From: Gammaproteobacteria bacterium
Lineage (GTDB): Bacteria; Pseudomonadota; Gammaproteobacteria; Steroidobacterales; Woeseiaceae
Direction: 5' to 3'
Assembly (NCBI GenBank): GCA_024640305.1
Contig: JAHEFG010000043.1
Location: 361,571 to 425,570, forward strand
Length of the DNA stretch: 64,000 nucleotides
Below, in pieces: positions 25,062 to 34,295 of this stretch. The notes beneath the pieces were generated by a model, which was not told the origin of the DNA, searched no databases, and saw only the letters and a program-made list of their open reading frames with translations. How positions within the stretch are numbered: the first letter of the stretch is position 1; the number at the start of each line of letters is the position of its first letter. A program made the translations under genes and the position numbers.

Positions 25062-27968
25062 ATGGATGCCCAGCTAAATGAAACGATCGTGGACGTTGTT
25101 AGTGAGCTACCTCCCGAGCTGCGTGATGTGGCAACGAAGTGGTTTGAACAGCTTAAAGCGGATCGTGACATTGGCGGGATGCTGGCTGGCACGATTGAGC
25201 CACTTGCCCGGCTCGTGGCCTGCAGCGAATTCGCAGCTAAAACAGTCATGCGCGAGTGGGAGTGGTTTACCGAACATCAGGATTCCTTGCAGCAGCTACC
25301 CGACGCATCTCTTCTTGAGCGCTTCGCGGCCGAAATAGCTTCCAGCGATGAATCCATTGAGACAGTAAAGCAGGAATTGCGGCGCTGTCGGCACCGTTAC
25401 ATGGTGCATGTTTTGTGGCGGGAAATCACAGGCGTCGCGACTCTCGACGAAACGCTGGTGGCACTTTCAGATTTGGCGGATCGCTTGCTCGAGGCAGCAG
25501 CCGGTTATGCGCAGCAGCAGTTACACGAGCGCCACGGTATCGTGCGTAACGCGGCGGGAGACCCTGTTTCTCTCGTTATCCTCGGCATGGGCAAGCTCGG
25601 TGGTCATGAGTTAAATTTCTCATCCGATATCGACCTGATATTTCTGTATCCCGAAGGCACAGAGTCAGACGGCGAGCGCAGCCTGAGTGCAGCTGAATAT
25701 TTTTCCCGCGTAGCTCGCAATATCATCGCCCTGCTGGACGAGGCGACAGCCGATGGATTTGCCTTTCGCATTGATACACGATTGCGGCCGTTCGGGGACA
25801 GTGGCCCGCCAGTACTTAGTTTTGCGGCCCTGGAGTCCTACCTCTTGCAGCATGGGCGGGGCTGGGAAAGATATGCCTATGTGAAGGCGCGAATTGTCGG
25901 CCCCAGGCCACCGCCGGCGATAGCGGCGGAGTTGCACGGTGACCTTGTTCGGCCTTTCGTCTTTCGGCGCTATCTCGATTACGGTGTTTTCGAGTCGCTG
26001 CGGAGTATGCACGAGCTGATTTCAGCTGAGGTAGCGCGACGCGATATGGCGGACAACGTCAAGTTGGGGCCGGGCGGGATTCGGGAAATAGAGTTCATCG
26101 TGCAATCTTTGCAGCTGGTGCGAGGTGGCAGCCAACCGGAGCTGCAGGAGAGGGGGCTGCAGAAAGTAATGCCGCGCCTGATCGGTGAGCGTGGCCTGAC
26201 AAAGAGCGCCGCCGAGAATTTGCTGGGCGCGTATGAGTTTTTACGGCGCATTGAGAATTTCATGCAGGCAATTCGTGACCAGCAAACTCACCAGTTGCCG
26301 ACCGACAGCGTTGACAGGGCGCGTCTTTGCGAAGCTATGCGCTTTCGCGATTGGATCTCCCTGCGCGCTACCCTCGACGCTCACCGCGCCGAAGTCTCAA
26401 AGCAATTCGAGGCGATTGCTTTTCGAGCAGGGGCGGAAGTAGCCGAAGACGGCGTCAGGAGCAAATCAGAAGATGTGTGGTCACGCGATGCCGGTGCGCG
26501 CGAGTGGCATCACTTCCTGGCGGAGGAGGGTTTTAGTCAGGCGCATGAACTGGCCCTTGAGCTGGAAAAATTCGCGCGTGCTCCCGTTACGACGCAGATC
26601 GACTCAACATCGCGGCAGCGGTTGCGGCAGTTCATGCCTAAGCTTTTGTTGTCGATTCGTACGAGGCAAGAACCGCTGATAGCATTTTCCCGGTCGCTGC
26701 TTGTCGTAGAGAAAGTGCTGCGCCGCAGCGCTTACCTGGCCTTGCTTAATGAGAACGAAGCGGCCCTCGATCGGTTGGTCGAGTTGTGTGAAAAGAGCAT
26801 TTATGTGGCAGAGCAACTTGCGCGATACCCGGTGTTGCTCGACGAGCTTCTCGATCCGAGAATCTACTCGGGGCAATTGTCACGTGCGAGCTTCGCTGAA
26901 GATTTGCGGCAACGACTACTGCACTGCGATGTCGACGCTGAAGCACAGATGGAGGTGTTGGGTCAGTTTCAGCGGGCCAATCAATTCCGCATAGCCGTGG
27001 CGGATTTTCACGGCACACTGCCGATTATGAAGGTCAGTGATGCGCTGACAGAACTTGCTGAAACGGTGTTGCAACATACCCTGCAGATGGCCTGGAAAGA
27101 TCTCTCGGAAACTTATGGAGTGCCGCAGTTCGTCGTCGCCGGCGAAACCCGGCAGGCCGGATTTGGCGTGGTTGCCTATGGCAAGTTGGGAGGCCTGGAG
27201 CTCTCTTACGGCTCGGACCTGGATATCGTTTTTTTGCATGACTCGTGTGGCGCGCAGCAGGTGACAAACGGCGCCAGGCCGCTGGATAACACGATGTTTT
27301 TCGGCCGGCTTGTGCGACGTGTAGTGCATTTTCTGACGACGCAGACCGGTTCAGGAATCATGTACGAAATCGATATGCGGCTACGGCCAGATGGGCAGTC
27401 CGGTCTACTGGTTACCAGCGTCGATGCCTTCGAGCGATATCAACAGGACCATGCCTGGACCTGGGAGCATCAGGCGTTGTTGCGTGCTCGTCCCGTGGCG
27501 GGGAGTGAGTCGGTCGGGCGTGAATTCGAAAAGATTCGACGCGAGACACTGAAGAACCTGGTACGTCGCGACTCTTTGCGCGCCGATGTCGTTTCCATGC
27601 GGCGACGTATGCGTCGTGAGCTGGATAGAAGCGATGCAGCGCTGTTCGATATCAAGCAAGGGCAAGGTGGTATAGGCGACATCGAATTCACCGTGCAGTA
27701 TCTCGTGCTGCTGCATGCCAGAGAACACCCATCGGTAATTGAGTTTTCCGACAATATCCGCCAATTGGATGCCTTGGCCGTGACCGGATGCCTTGATGCA
27801 GAAGTTGTCACCCGGCTGCAAGACATTTACAAGACTTACCGGCTGCGAGTACACCATCTGGTTCTGAACGATCATAGGCCGCTTGTTCCCGTCGACGAGT
27901 TCGAACCTGAGCGCGACTACGTTCGCGCAATTTGGCGGGAACACCTAAAGGATGACGGCGAAGCATAG
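25062..27968 (+). CDS. glnE: Glutamine synthetase adenylyltransferase/deadenylase
   Basis: 968 aa, full GlnE length. Two nucleotidyltransferase domains are visible: the N-terminal one with GMGKLGGHELNFSSDIDLIF (about residues 173-192) and the C-terminal one with AYGKLGGLELSYGSDLDIVF (about 705-724); both keep GSD/SSD and DID/DLD metal aspartates. The enzyme adenylylates and deadenylylates glutamine synthetase in response to PII and glutamine, adjusting nitrogen assimilation. Stands alone here. Confidence 0.95.
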   Translation: MDAQLNETIVDVVSELPPELRDVATKWFEQLKADRDIGGMLAGTIEPLARLVACSEFAAKTVMREWEWFTEHQDSLQQLPDASLLERFAAEIASSDESIETVKQELRRCRHRYMVHVLWREITGVATLDETLVALSDLADRLLEAAAGYAQQQLHERHGIVRNAAGDPVSLVILGMGKLGGHELNFSSDIDLIFLYPEGTESDGERSLSAAEYFSRVARNIIALLDEATADGFAFRIDTRLRPFGDSGPPVLSFAALESYLLQHGRGWERYAYVKARIVGPRPPPAIAAELHGDLVRPFVFRRYLDYGVFESLRSMHELISAEVARRDMADNVKLGPGGIREIEFIVQSLQLVRGGSQPELQERGLQKVMPRLIGERGLTKSAAENLLGAYEFLRRIENFMQAIRDQQTHQLPTDSVDRARLCEAMRFRDWISLRATLDAHRAEVSKQFEAIAFRAGAEVAEDGVRSKSEDVWSRDAGAREWHHFLAEEGFSQAHELALELEKFARAPVTTQIDSTSRQRLRQFMPKLLLSIRTRQEPLIAFSRSLLVVEKVLRRSAYLALLNENEAALDRLVELCEKSIYVAEQLARYPVLLDELLDPRIYSGQLSRASFAEDLRQRLLHCDVDAEAQMEVLGQFQRANQFRIAVADFHGTLPIMKVSDALTELAETVLQHTLQMAWKDLSETYGVPQFVVAGETRQAGFGVVAYGKLGGLELSYGSDLDIVFLHDSCGAQQVTNGARPLDNTMFFGRLVRRVVHFLTTQTGSGIMYEIDMRLRPDGQSGLLVTSVDAFERYQQDHAWTWEHQALLRARPVAGSESVGREFEKIRRETLKNLVRRDSLRADVVSMRRRMRRELDRSDAALFDIKQGQGGIGDIEFTVQYLVLLHAREHPSVIEFSDNIRQLDALAVTGCLDAEVVTRLQDIYKTYRLRVHHLVLNDHRPLVPVDEFEPERDYVRAIWREHLKDDGEA

Positions 27969-28030
27969 CCGCGAGGTCGGCGCATTGCTTATAATTCGCC
28001 ATCAATCCACAACGCAACCCGGGAAAAAAT

Positions 28031-28252
28031 GTGGCCGCCAAAGTCGGGACAGTCGAAGACAACCTTATTCCTGCAAATTCGCAGCATCGGTACAAAGTGG
28101 GGCACAGGGACTTACCGTTATCCTGCCCAATGCCCGATATGTACTTGTGGAACTCGCATCCGAAAGTGTTCCTGCCGATTGAGGACACTGGCGAAGCAAA
28201 ATGCCCATACTGCGGAGCGCAATATTCGCTTGAGGAGTCCGAAACGGAATGA
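28031..28252 (+). CDS. CHCC zinc-finger protein
   Basis: 73 aa, GTG start at 28031. Zn ligands are spaced as C (LSCPMP), H (SHPKVFLP) and CPYC near the C-terminus, the zf-CHCC pattern also found in the NDUFS6 subunit of complex I. Small bacterial members are widespread and mostly uncharacterised. An overlapping frame from 28029 gives a Cys-poor product and is a shadow. Confidence 0.75.
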   Translation: MAAKVGTVEDNLIPANSQHRYKVGHRDLPLSCPMPDMYLWNSHPKVFLPIEDTGEAKCPYCGAQYSLEESETE

Positions 28253-28724
28253 TCATGCGACGAAAATCTCCTAAAATCGGTAAATGTCGGAAAGTCGCGA
28301 AATGTTGTGTTTTCATTTGATTTAGTCAGTCAATTTTAAAAAGATTCGAAATGTCACTAAATTCTCTAAAAATCGTCAAAAATGCTCACTCTTGCGATGT
28401 TGGATTTCCCATCTAAGTGATATTTTCAGGCAGCTCGGATTTCGGCCGGTTTTAGCGTGTGGAAATACTTAAAAAAAACACTTATAAGTAGCAATAATGC
28501 CAGTAAATGCGGCGAAAAGCGGTAATACTGCCCACAATCTTGCGCACTCTTGCGGCGCACCTGTAGTCGCCAGAATCGCAACTAATTTGGGCAGAAAAGT
28601 CGGTAAAAAGTGATTGAAAATCGGTTAAAAACAGGAAAATGTGTCGAAAAGTAATTAAAAAGCGGTTTTTGATGTTTGTCTGCGCAAGTCGTGTTGCCAC
28701 AACGCTCCGACGGCGCGATCCGGG
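28253..28724. other. AT-rich gene-free spacer with recurring A-tract motifs
   Basis: 472 nt with clearly lower GC than neighbouring genes and no convincing coding frame. The short motif AAAA(T/G)CGGTWAA or close variants recurs at 28273-28284, 28515-28527, 28595-28610 and 28617-28630. The right end contains regularly phased A-tracts. Likely promoter and regulatory DNA for the Kdo kinase gene. Confidence 0.5.
28595..28670. promoter_or_regulatory. Phased A-tracts, predicted bent DNA
   Basis: Seven A4-A5 tracts are centred at about 28596.5, 28607, 28618.5, 28629, 28637.5, 28648.5 and 28659, followed by T5 at 28666-28670. Spacings of 8.5 to 11.5 nt, mostly 10.5-11, place them on one face of the helix, the hallmark of intrinsic curvature. 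Located about 55-130 nt upstream of the kdkA start. Confidence 0.6.
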
Positions 28725-29465
28725 GTGCATGCATTGACCGAGTCGGTCGAAAAAACGGCAAGTGGCGCCATTCTCTATGATCGCTCTGTAATCAGTGCAG
28801 TCTCTGAAGACCAGTTTGTGCCGTCGGGCTGGCTGCATTCTGAGCCTGTCAGCGGTGCGCTGCGGTCCGCTGGTCGCGGTAATACGATGTTTGTCGGACA
28901 CGTGCCGCGGCAATTCGTATTGAGGCACTTTGTACGTGGCGGACTGGTAGGCAAGCTGGTTCGGGACAGCTACGTCTGGACGGGCGAACACAATACGCGG
29001 CCGTTCATGGAGTGGCGCCTGTTGGCGAAAATGGCGGACAGCGGGTTGCGAGTTCCGCGACCGGCAGCGGCTCGTTACCGACGGCGGGGGCTGTTTTACA
29101 CTGCGGACATCATTACGGTTCGCATACCTGGCGTACAGGCATTATCGAATTTCATCGCGGCGGAGCGTCGGGATGGCGAGTTTTGGTTCACGCTCGGGGG
29201 CGCTATTCAGGAGTTTCATGCGGCCGGCGTATTTCACGCGGACATGAACGCCTACAACCTGCAGATTGATGCCCAGGGTCGCCTTTGGATGCTTGATTTC
29301 GATCGTGGTCGCTTACTGCAGCCGGGCCAGTGGCAGCAAAAGACCCTCAGTCGATTGCATCGGTCACTGCAGAAAGTTGGCACGCTCGATGCGAAGGTGC
29401 ACTTTGCCAGACAAGATTGGGAGCGCTTGCTCGAAGGCTATTTCGACGCTTCAAGGTCTGCGTAG
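28725..29465 (+). CDS. kdkA: 3-deoxy-D-manno-octulosonic acid (Kdo) kinase
   Basis: 246 aa small-molecule kinase of the KdkA family. N-terminal region with VLRHFVRGGLVGKLVRDSYVW, a Lys/Arg-rich ATP-binding lobe, the catalytic loop FHADMNAYN and the metal site MLDFDRGR. It phosphorylates Kdo on lipid A precursor, as in Haemophilus, Vibrio and other bacteria with a single Kdo. Start is GTG 28725 or TTG 28734; no strong ribosome binding site. The 3' end overlaps the convergent acyltransferase by 28 nt, so two lipid A genes face each other. Confidence 0.88.
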   Translation: MHALTESVEKTASGAILYDRSVISAVSEDQFVPSGWLHSEPVSGALRSAGRGNTMFVGHVPRQFVLRHFVRGGLVGKLVRDSYVWTGEHNTRPFMEWRLLAKMADSGLRVPRPAAARYRRRGLFYTADIITVRIPGVQALSNFIAAERRDGEFWFTLGGAIQEFHAAGVFHADMNAYNLQIDAQGRLWMLDFDRGRLLQPGQWQQKTLSRLHRSLQKVGTLDAKVHFARQDWERLLEGYFDASRSA

Positions 29466-30376
29466 TAGTCCGGGTAGGTATCTGGCAGGTTCTTAAACTT
29501 GCGGTGAATCCAAAGGTACTGTTCCGGACACCGCCGGACATGCTCTTCGACAACTCGCACATATTGCTCGGTATCTTTAACGGTGTCCCCGGACGGAAAA
29601 TCAACCAGCGCGGGCAAAATCCTCAGCAAGTATCTTCCATCCGGCTTCCTTTCCGGAAAGTAAGGAACCACAGTCGCCTTGCCGAGGCGCGCCAATGTCG
29701 ATGTTGCCGTTGTATGCATTGAGGGCACACCAAAAAAAGGCACTACTTCTGCGCCCTTGCGGTTGTAGCTTTGATCTGGGGCATACCAGACAATTCGGCC
29801 ATTGCGCAGGCTTCGTACCATGCCTTTGATATCTTGCTTTTCGATCGTGTTTTCGACGGAACGCTCGCGCCCCGTGAGAAGAATTTCCGTAATGAACGGA
29901 CTGCGATTCTTGCGATACACCGCGTCAAGAGGCGGAGTGTGGAGTTTCATAACCCGGCCACTGACCTCAAGCGTCGTAAAGTGGGCGCTCAACAGAATGA
30001 CACCATTGCCGTCGTCGAGAGCTCCAAGCAGGTGTTCCAGGCCAACGATGTCCATCAGTCCAGTCAGGTGCTGGTCCGATGCCCAGCGGCCAAGGCCCAT
30101 TTCGATCAGGGACATGCCGAGTGCCTCGAAATGCCGCCGGGCGATAGTATCGCGCTCTGCAACCGGCATCTCCGGAAAACACAGTTCCAGGTTTCGTTTC
30201 ACGATCGCGCGACGTTCGCCAGCCAGGCGGCGGCCAGCCCTGCCGATATAGCGTCCGATGCCCAGAGCGACTTTGTGTGGAAGCCAGCATATGACGCGTA
30301 ATAGCCCGAGCCCCAGCCAGGTCGGCCAGTACGCCGGAGCGATGTAGGAATAAAGGGATTTACGATTGTCAGCCAT
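29438..30376 (-). CDS. lpxL: Lipid A biosynthesis acyltransferase (LpxL/HtrB family)
   Basis: 312 aa. One N-terminal hydrophobic segment (about residues 17-35) and the HX4E acyltransferase motif HFTTLE (about 131-136), followed by YRKNRSP, WYAPDQSY and YFPERKPDGRY, as in LpxL. The family transfers a secondary acyl chain, usually laurate, to Kdo2-lipid IVA at the inner membrane. LpxM or LpxP subtype cannot be excluded. Convergent with kdkA. Confidence 0.9.
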   Translation of the reverse strand: MADNRKSLYSYIAPAYWPTWLGLGLLRVICWLPHKVALGIGRYIGRAGRRLAGERRAIVKRNLELCFPEMPVAERDTIARRHFEALGMSLIEMGLGRWASDQHLTGLMDIVGLEHLLGALDDGNGVILLSAHFTTLEVSGRVMKLHTPPLDAVYRKNRSPFITEILLTGRERSVENTIEKQDIKGMVRSLRNGRIVWYAPDQSYNRKGAEVVPFFGVPSMHTTATSTLARLGKATVVPYFPERKPDGRYLLRILPALVDFPSGDTVKDTEQYVRVVEEHVRRCPEQYLWIHRKFKNLPDTYPDYYADLEASK

Positions 30377-30442
30377 CGCAGATGGAGCTTATGAACAGCG
30401 ACGGCCTGAGTCCAGCAATTTCGAGGGTTTTACCGTGGGATG

Positions 30443-31744
30443 TTACTCGGACATACCGTCGATGTAGTCATCGGGATCGCCGGTATTTTCGTCCAGCGTC
30501 GGTATTTCCTCGATGAAATCGGTCGGCGCCTCATCCGTCTGAATACCGACATGGAATGCGGCGAAGCCGGGCATTACGACCTGGTTGCGAGCCATGCCAA
30601 TAATTCGACCCGCGTACGGTGACCGCACTTCTGCTCTTGCGTTGTTCATCGGGTCGGTAATCGTGCCAAGTAGCGTGCCCTTGCGCACGGTGCTTCCCAG
30701 GCTGACATCAGCGAGCAAAATTCCACCATTGTCGGCGCGTACCCACGAAGAACGATAATAGACCGGCTCGGGCTGGCCCCAAAAACGATTCTTCTTGATC
30801 ATGCCCAGCGTATATACGAGCGTCTCGATACCCTTAACGCCGTGTTTCACCTCGCTAAGTTCTAGCTGTGACGGGCCACCGGCCTCTAGCGTAACTGTCG
30901 GAATGCCGGCTCTGGTCGCAGCGTAACGTAATGTGCCAATTGCCGGGGTGCTGTGCAGGATTACCATTGAGCCCAGACCCTGGGTGAGCGTCACAACATC
31001 GGGGTCGCGAAGGTCGGCGCGTATCTGCGGCAGATTCGCGCGCTCGAATGAGCCTGTGTGAACGTCGATCAGGGCGTCGCAGCCGGCGATGACATTCATG
31101 AAAAAGGAGTGTGCAATTCTTGCTGCCGCGCTGCCGTTGGGGTTACCCGGAAAGTAGCGATTCAGGTCGCGACGGTCAGGAAGATAGCGTGAGCCGCGGC
31201 GAAACCCCTGCACGTTCACGATCGGTATGCCGATTACGGCACCAGAGACTTTCGCCGGTACAAGGTCATGGAGAACGCGGCGAACCATCTCGATTCCGTT
31301 GAGTTCATCGCCGTGAACGGCAGCGGTCAGGCACAGAGTCGGTCCTGGAAGCGCGCCATTGACCACCAGAACCGGAGTCGATACAGGCACGCCTTCAAAG
31401 AGCTCTGTCGCCGACCAGGAAAGTCTCTCCGCTGATCCCGGCTGGATTTCCGCGCCAAGAAACTGCAGCGGTTCCGCGAGACCTTCAGCCGAGTTAACGG
31501 CCTCCGCCAGGGGAATTGCCGCACGGTCTGCGACGACCGGATCGACCATTTCTTCCGCGGCAGCCGCAACTTCACTTGAACGCGAGTCCACGTCGTCGGT
31601 CGTATCTTCAACGATGTCGGTGCCGTTATCGCCGGGATCCACGGCGACTTCGCCTGCCATCGCCAGATTTGTAGCGCACGCAAGCCAGGCAGCGCTAAAG
31701 CAGGCCGCCAGTAAGGTTCGGGATGATCGGGTGAGTGTCGTCAT
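30443..31744 (-). CDS. Exported succinylglutamate desuccinylase/aspartoacylase family protein
   Basis: 433 aa from ATG 31744; the longer in-frame start at 31855 lies in the divergent promoter. A signal peptide (TLLAACFSAAWLACATNLAMA) precedes an acidic low-complexity linker (about residues 35-80). The catalytic part is an M14-like zinc carboxypeptidase fold: AVHGDELNGIEM with metal His/Glu, DLNRYFPGNPNGS, and DVHTGS with the third ligand. AstE/AspA relatives deacylate N-acyl amino acids in the cytosol; export is unusual. Family members also include LigA-like ring-cleaving enzymes, so substrate is open. Confidence 0.78.
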   Translation of the reverse strand: MTTLTRSSRTLLAACFSAAWLACATNLAMAGEVAVDPGDNGTDIVEDTTDDVDSRSSEVAAAAEEMVDPVVADRAAIPLAEAVNSAEGLAEPLQFLGAEIQPGSAERLSWSATELFEGVPVSTPVLVVNGALPGPTLCLTAAVHGDELNGIEMVRRVLHDLVPAKVSGAVIGIPIVNVQGFRRGSRYLPDRRDLNRYFPGNPNGSAAARIAHSFFMNVIAGCDALIDVHTGSFERANLPQIRADLRDPDVVTLTQGLGSMVILHSTPAIGTLRYAATRAGIPTVTLEAGGPSQLELSEVKHGVKGIETLVYTLGMIKKNRFWGQPEPVYYRSSWVRADNGGILLADVSLGSTVRKGTLLGTITDPMNNARAEVRSPYAGRIIGMARNQVVMPGFAAFHVGIQTDEAPTDFIEEIPTLDENTGDPDDYIDGMSE

Positions 31745-31886
31745 GGGCTCGCGAGCCTCTTGTCCCTGCCAATAAAGACGTTGCTGTCGCCGGCAAGGCT
31801 CTTTAGCATGCTTAACAATAAGGCAATATCCTGTATTTTTCTGTGAACTAATCAATAATTTAGGATTGAAACTTGATTTAACTTAA

Positions 31887-33809
31887 ATGACAAGAAAAAT
31901 TCGACATAGTTTATTCTTGATCTTGCTCACCCTTGCTGTTGCGAATGCGGATGAGACATTCCCGCAGCCCGCTGAGTTGCAGCGCGATGTCGATTTCTGG
32001 GTAAGCATTTTCACGCACTACACGACTGACCAGGGCGTCTTGCATGACAATCGGAATCTGGCGGTTGTTTACGAGCGCGTAGACCTGCCGGCGAAAATGA
32101 GTCGCCGCGAACGTCAGCGCCACGTTAAGAAACGGCGCCAAAAGCTGCAGGCCGTACTCGCGACACTGGCCGGTGGTAAGCGCGATTCCCTGAGTGCTGA
32201 AGAAGCACGTGTGCTGGCGCTGTGGCCTGACGATGTCAGCAGTTCGACGCTGACAGCAGCGAGCAAGCAGATTCGCTATCAGCAAGGCCTGAAGGACCGC
32301 TTTGCAGAGGGACTCGTTCGCGCAGGCCGTTATCGTGCCCACATAGAAAGAGAATTCACGGCTCTCGGCGTGCCGATCGAGCTGGCAGCATTGCCGCATG
32401 TCGAATCTTCATATAATACGAATGCGCGCTCGCATGTCGGCGCCTCCGGTATATGGCAGTTCACACGCAGCACGGGTCGAAGATTCATGCGCATTGATCA
32501 CGTCATAGACGAACGTAACGACCCGTTCATCGCGACGCAGGCCGCCGCAAGACTCCTTGCGTACAACTATTCGATCACCGGCAATTGGCCTATGGCGATC
32601 ACCGCCTATAACCACGGTCTTGCCGGTGCTCGGCGAGCGATGCGCGAATATGGCGATACTGCGTATGCGGAAATCCTGCGCAATTACGACGGCAGGACGT
32701 TTGGATTTGCGTCCAGGAACTTCTATGTCGCATTTCTCGCGGCGAAGGAGGTTGATCAGAATGTGGAAAAATATTTCCCTGGCCTGGTAGCAGCTCGTGC
32801 GACCGACTTCGAGGAAACCAGGTTGCCGGCCTATATTGCGGTCAAAGAGCTGACCGCCGGGCTTGGTATTACTCCGGCGCAACTGGCCGCACACAACCTC
32901 GCTCTTCAGCCGACGGTTTGGCAAGGCAGCAAGCATATGCCAAAAGGCTATGATATTCGTCTGCCGAAGACGATGCTCGATGCGCCTATCGATAGTCTCA
33001 TCGCGAACATTCCGGGTGACAAATGGCAAGCAGCGCAATTGCCGGACCTGTTCCACACGATTGCGCGAGGCGACACTTTGTCGCAGATCGCAGAGGCCTA
33101 TCAGACACGGGTTTCGACGCTGGTTGCACTGAACGGTCTTGGCAGTGCGGGTCGTATTCGCGCCGGCCAGCGGCTGCGCTTGCCGGCAGCCGGACCAGCG
33201 CCGTCCGCTGTGGTTTCACGAACAACGCAGGCGGCCGCGGTCGAAGCTGCGGTCGTGGCTAACGTGGACGCAGCAACGGAGGATTCGGAGGATGTAGGGG
33301 AGCTTGCGCCTTCGGCACTGGTTGGTGATCTCGCTGCATCGCTGTTAGGTACTTTGCAGACGGCCTTGTTGTCCGACCCGAGTGATTACAGCGTTGCGGC
33401 TGACAAGTCGATTGAAGTGCACCCGCTTGAGACCTTGGGCCACTACGCGGATTGGCTCGGCATTCGAACGCAGCGGCTGCGTGACATCAATGGCCTGGCG
33501 TTTCGAACACCGGTCGAGGTCGGTAGTCGGATCCGCCTCGATCTGGGTGTGGTCGACGCAAAGACCTTCGAGGATCGAAGAGTGGCATTCCACCGAACAC
33601 AGCAGGATAGTTTCTTCCGCAGCAACATTATTACGGGTATCACAGAGCATGTGATTTCTGAGGGTGAGTCCATCTGGATCCTCTCGCTGAGAAAATACAA
33701 TGTGCCGGTATGGTTGTTTCGGCAGTACAACCCGGAATTGGATTTGCACAAAGTCAGGCCGGGCATAACCGTCAATTTTCCGCTACTTGCCCCGGTGGGC
33801 GCGTCCTGA
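31887..33809 (+). CDS. mltD: Membrane-bound lytic murein transglycosylase MltD-like with LysM domains
   Basis: 640 aa, signal peptide at residues 1-21. An SLT domain (about 150-270) carries the catalytic glutamate in LPHVESSYN and the ARSHVGASGIWQF motif. Three LysM-type repeats follow: about 387-432 (FHTIARGDTLSQIA), a divergent one about 505-555, and a C-terminal one about 590-635 (HVISEGESIWILS). It cleaves peptidoglycan glycan strands to 1,6-anhydromuramyl products. There is no lipobox cysteine visible, so it may be periplasmic rather than lipid-anchored. Confidence 0.9.
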   Translation: MTRKIRHSLFLILLTLAVANADETFPQPAELQRDVDFWVSIFTHYTTDQGVLHDNRNLAVVYERVDLPAKMSRRERQRHVKKRRQKLQAVLATLAGGKRDSLSAEEARVLALWPDDVSSSTLTAASKQIRYQQGLKDRFAEGLVRAGRYRAHIEREFTALGVPIELAALPHVESSYNTNARSHVGASGIWQFTRSTGRRFMRIDHVIDERNDPFIATQAAARLLAYNYSITGNWPMAITAYNHGLAGARRAMREYGDTAYAEILRNYDGRTFGFASRNFYVAFLAAKEVDQNVEKYFPGLVAARATDFEETRLPAYIAVKELTAGLGITPAQLAAHNLALQPTVWQGSKHMPKGYDIRLPKTMLDAPIDSLIANIPGDKWQAAQLPDLFHTIARGDTLSQIAEAYQTRVSTLVALNGLGSAGRIRAGQRLRLPAAGPAPSAVVSRTTQAAAVEAAVVANVDAATEDSEDVGELAPSALVGDLAASLLGTLQTALLSDPSDYSVAADKSIEVHPLETLGHYADWLGIRTQRLRDINGLAFRTPVEVGSRIRLDLGVVDAKTFEDRRVAFHRTQQDSFFRSNIITGITEHVISEGESIWILSLRKYNVPVWLFRQYNPELDLHKVRPGITVNFPLLAPVGAS

Positions 33810-33816
33810 GTTGGCG

Positions 33817-34209
33817 ATGACACGGCTCATACTCATAAGGCTGCTGCCACTCGCACTGCTTTTCGTAGCAATCCTCGTGTGGATCAATGATGTTCAACAA
33901 GGCGGTCCGTACGTAATGCGCAATCTCCTGCCCCCGGCCATCATATTGTTGCTTGCAACAATTACCCTGGTGCGTGGCGCTGGCAAATGGACGGGCGCGG
34001 GGTGGCGCATGCCAATGGGTACACTCGGTTACTCAATACCGGCGCTTGGACTATCGATTTACCTGCACTACGCCTATTCGGTCAATCTCAATGACCTGTT
34101 CACTGACTCGACAAACCCCGGGCAGCTATTTCGCTTTCTTCCCTTGTATACGCTCGTGGCAGGCGGTATCGGCTTTGCAATCGGTTGGATAGTTGGAAGA
34201 AATTTGTGA
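33817..34209 (+). CDS. Hypothetical four-segment membrane protein
   Basis: 130 aa from ATG 33817 (7 nt after the mltD stop; the frame is open upstream into mltD). Four hydrophobic segments at roughly residues 4-22, 34-52, 65-83 and 108-127. No family recognised. Close spacing suggests transcription with mltD, and the gene lies between two peptidoglycan genes, so an envelope role is plausible. Confidence 0.62.
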   Translation: MTRLILIRLLPLALLFVAILVWINDVQQGGPYVMRNLLPPAIILLLATITLVRGAGKWTGAGWRMPMGTLGYSIPALGLSIYLHYAYSVNLNDLFTDSTNPGQLFRFLPLYTLVAGGIGFAIGWIVGRNL

Positions 34210-34295
34210 ATGTCGACGTTTTACTGTCACATCAGTTTTGCTAGGCTTCCAGCAACTAACATCTTGCTATTTAGGCATAACCCAAGCGCTCGCCA

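Noticed and set aside
28482..28991. Minus-strand 169-aa frame across the AT-rich spacer
   Set aside because: Runs antisense into kdkA and through low-GC sequence; no domain or start signal.
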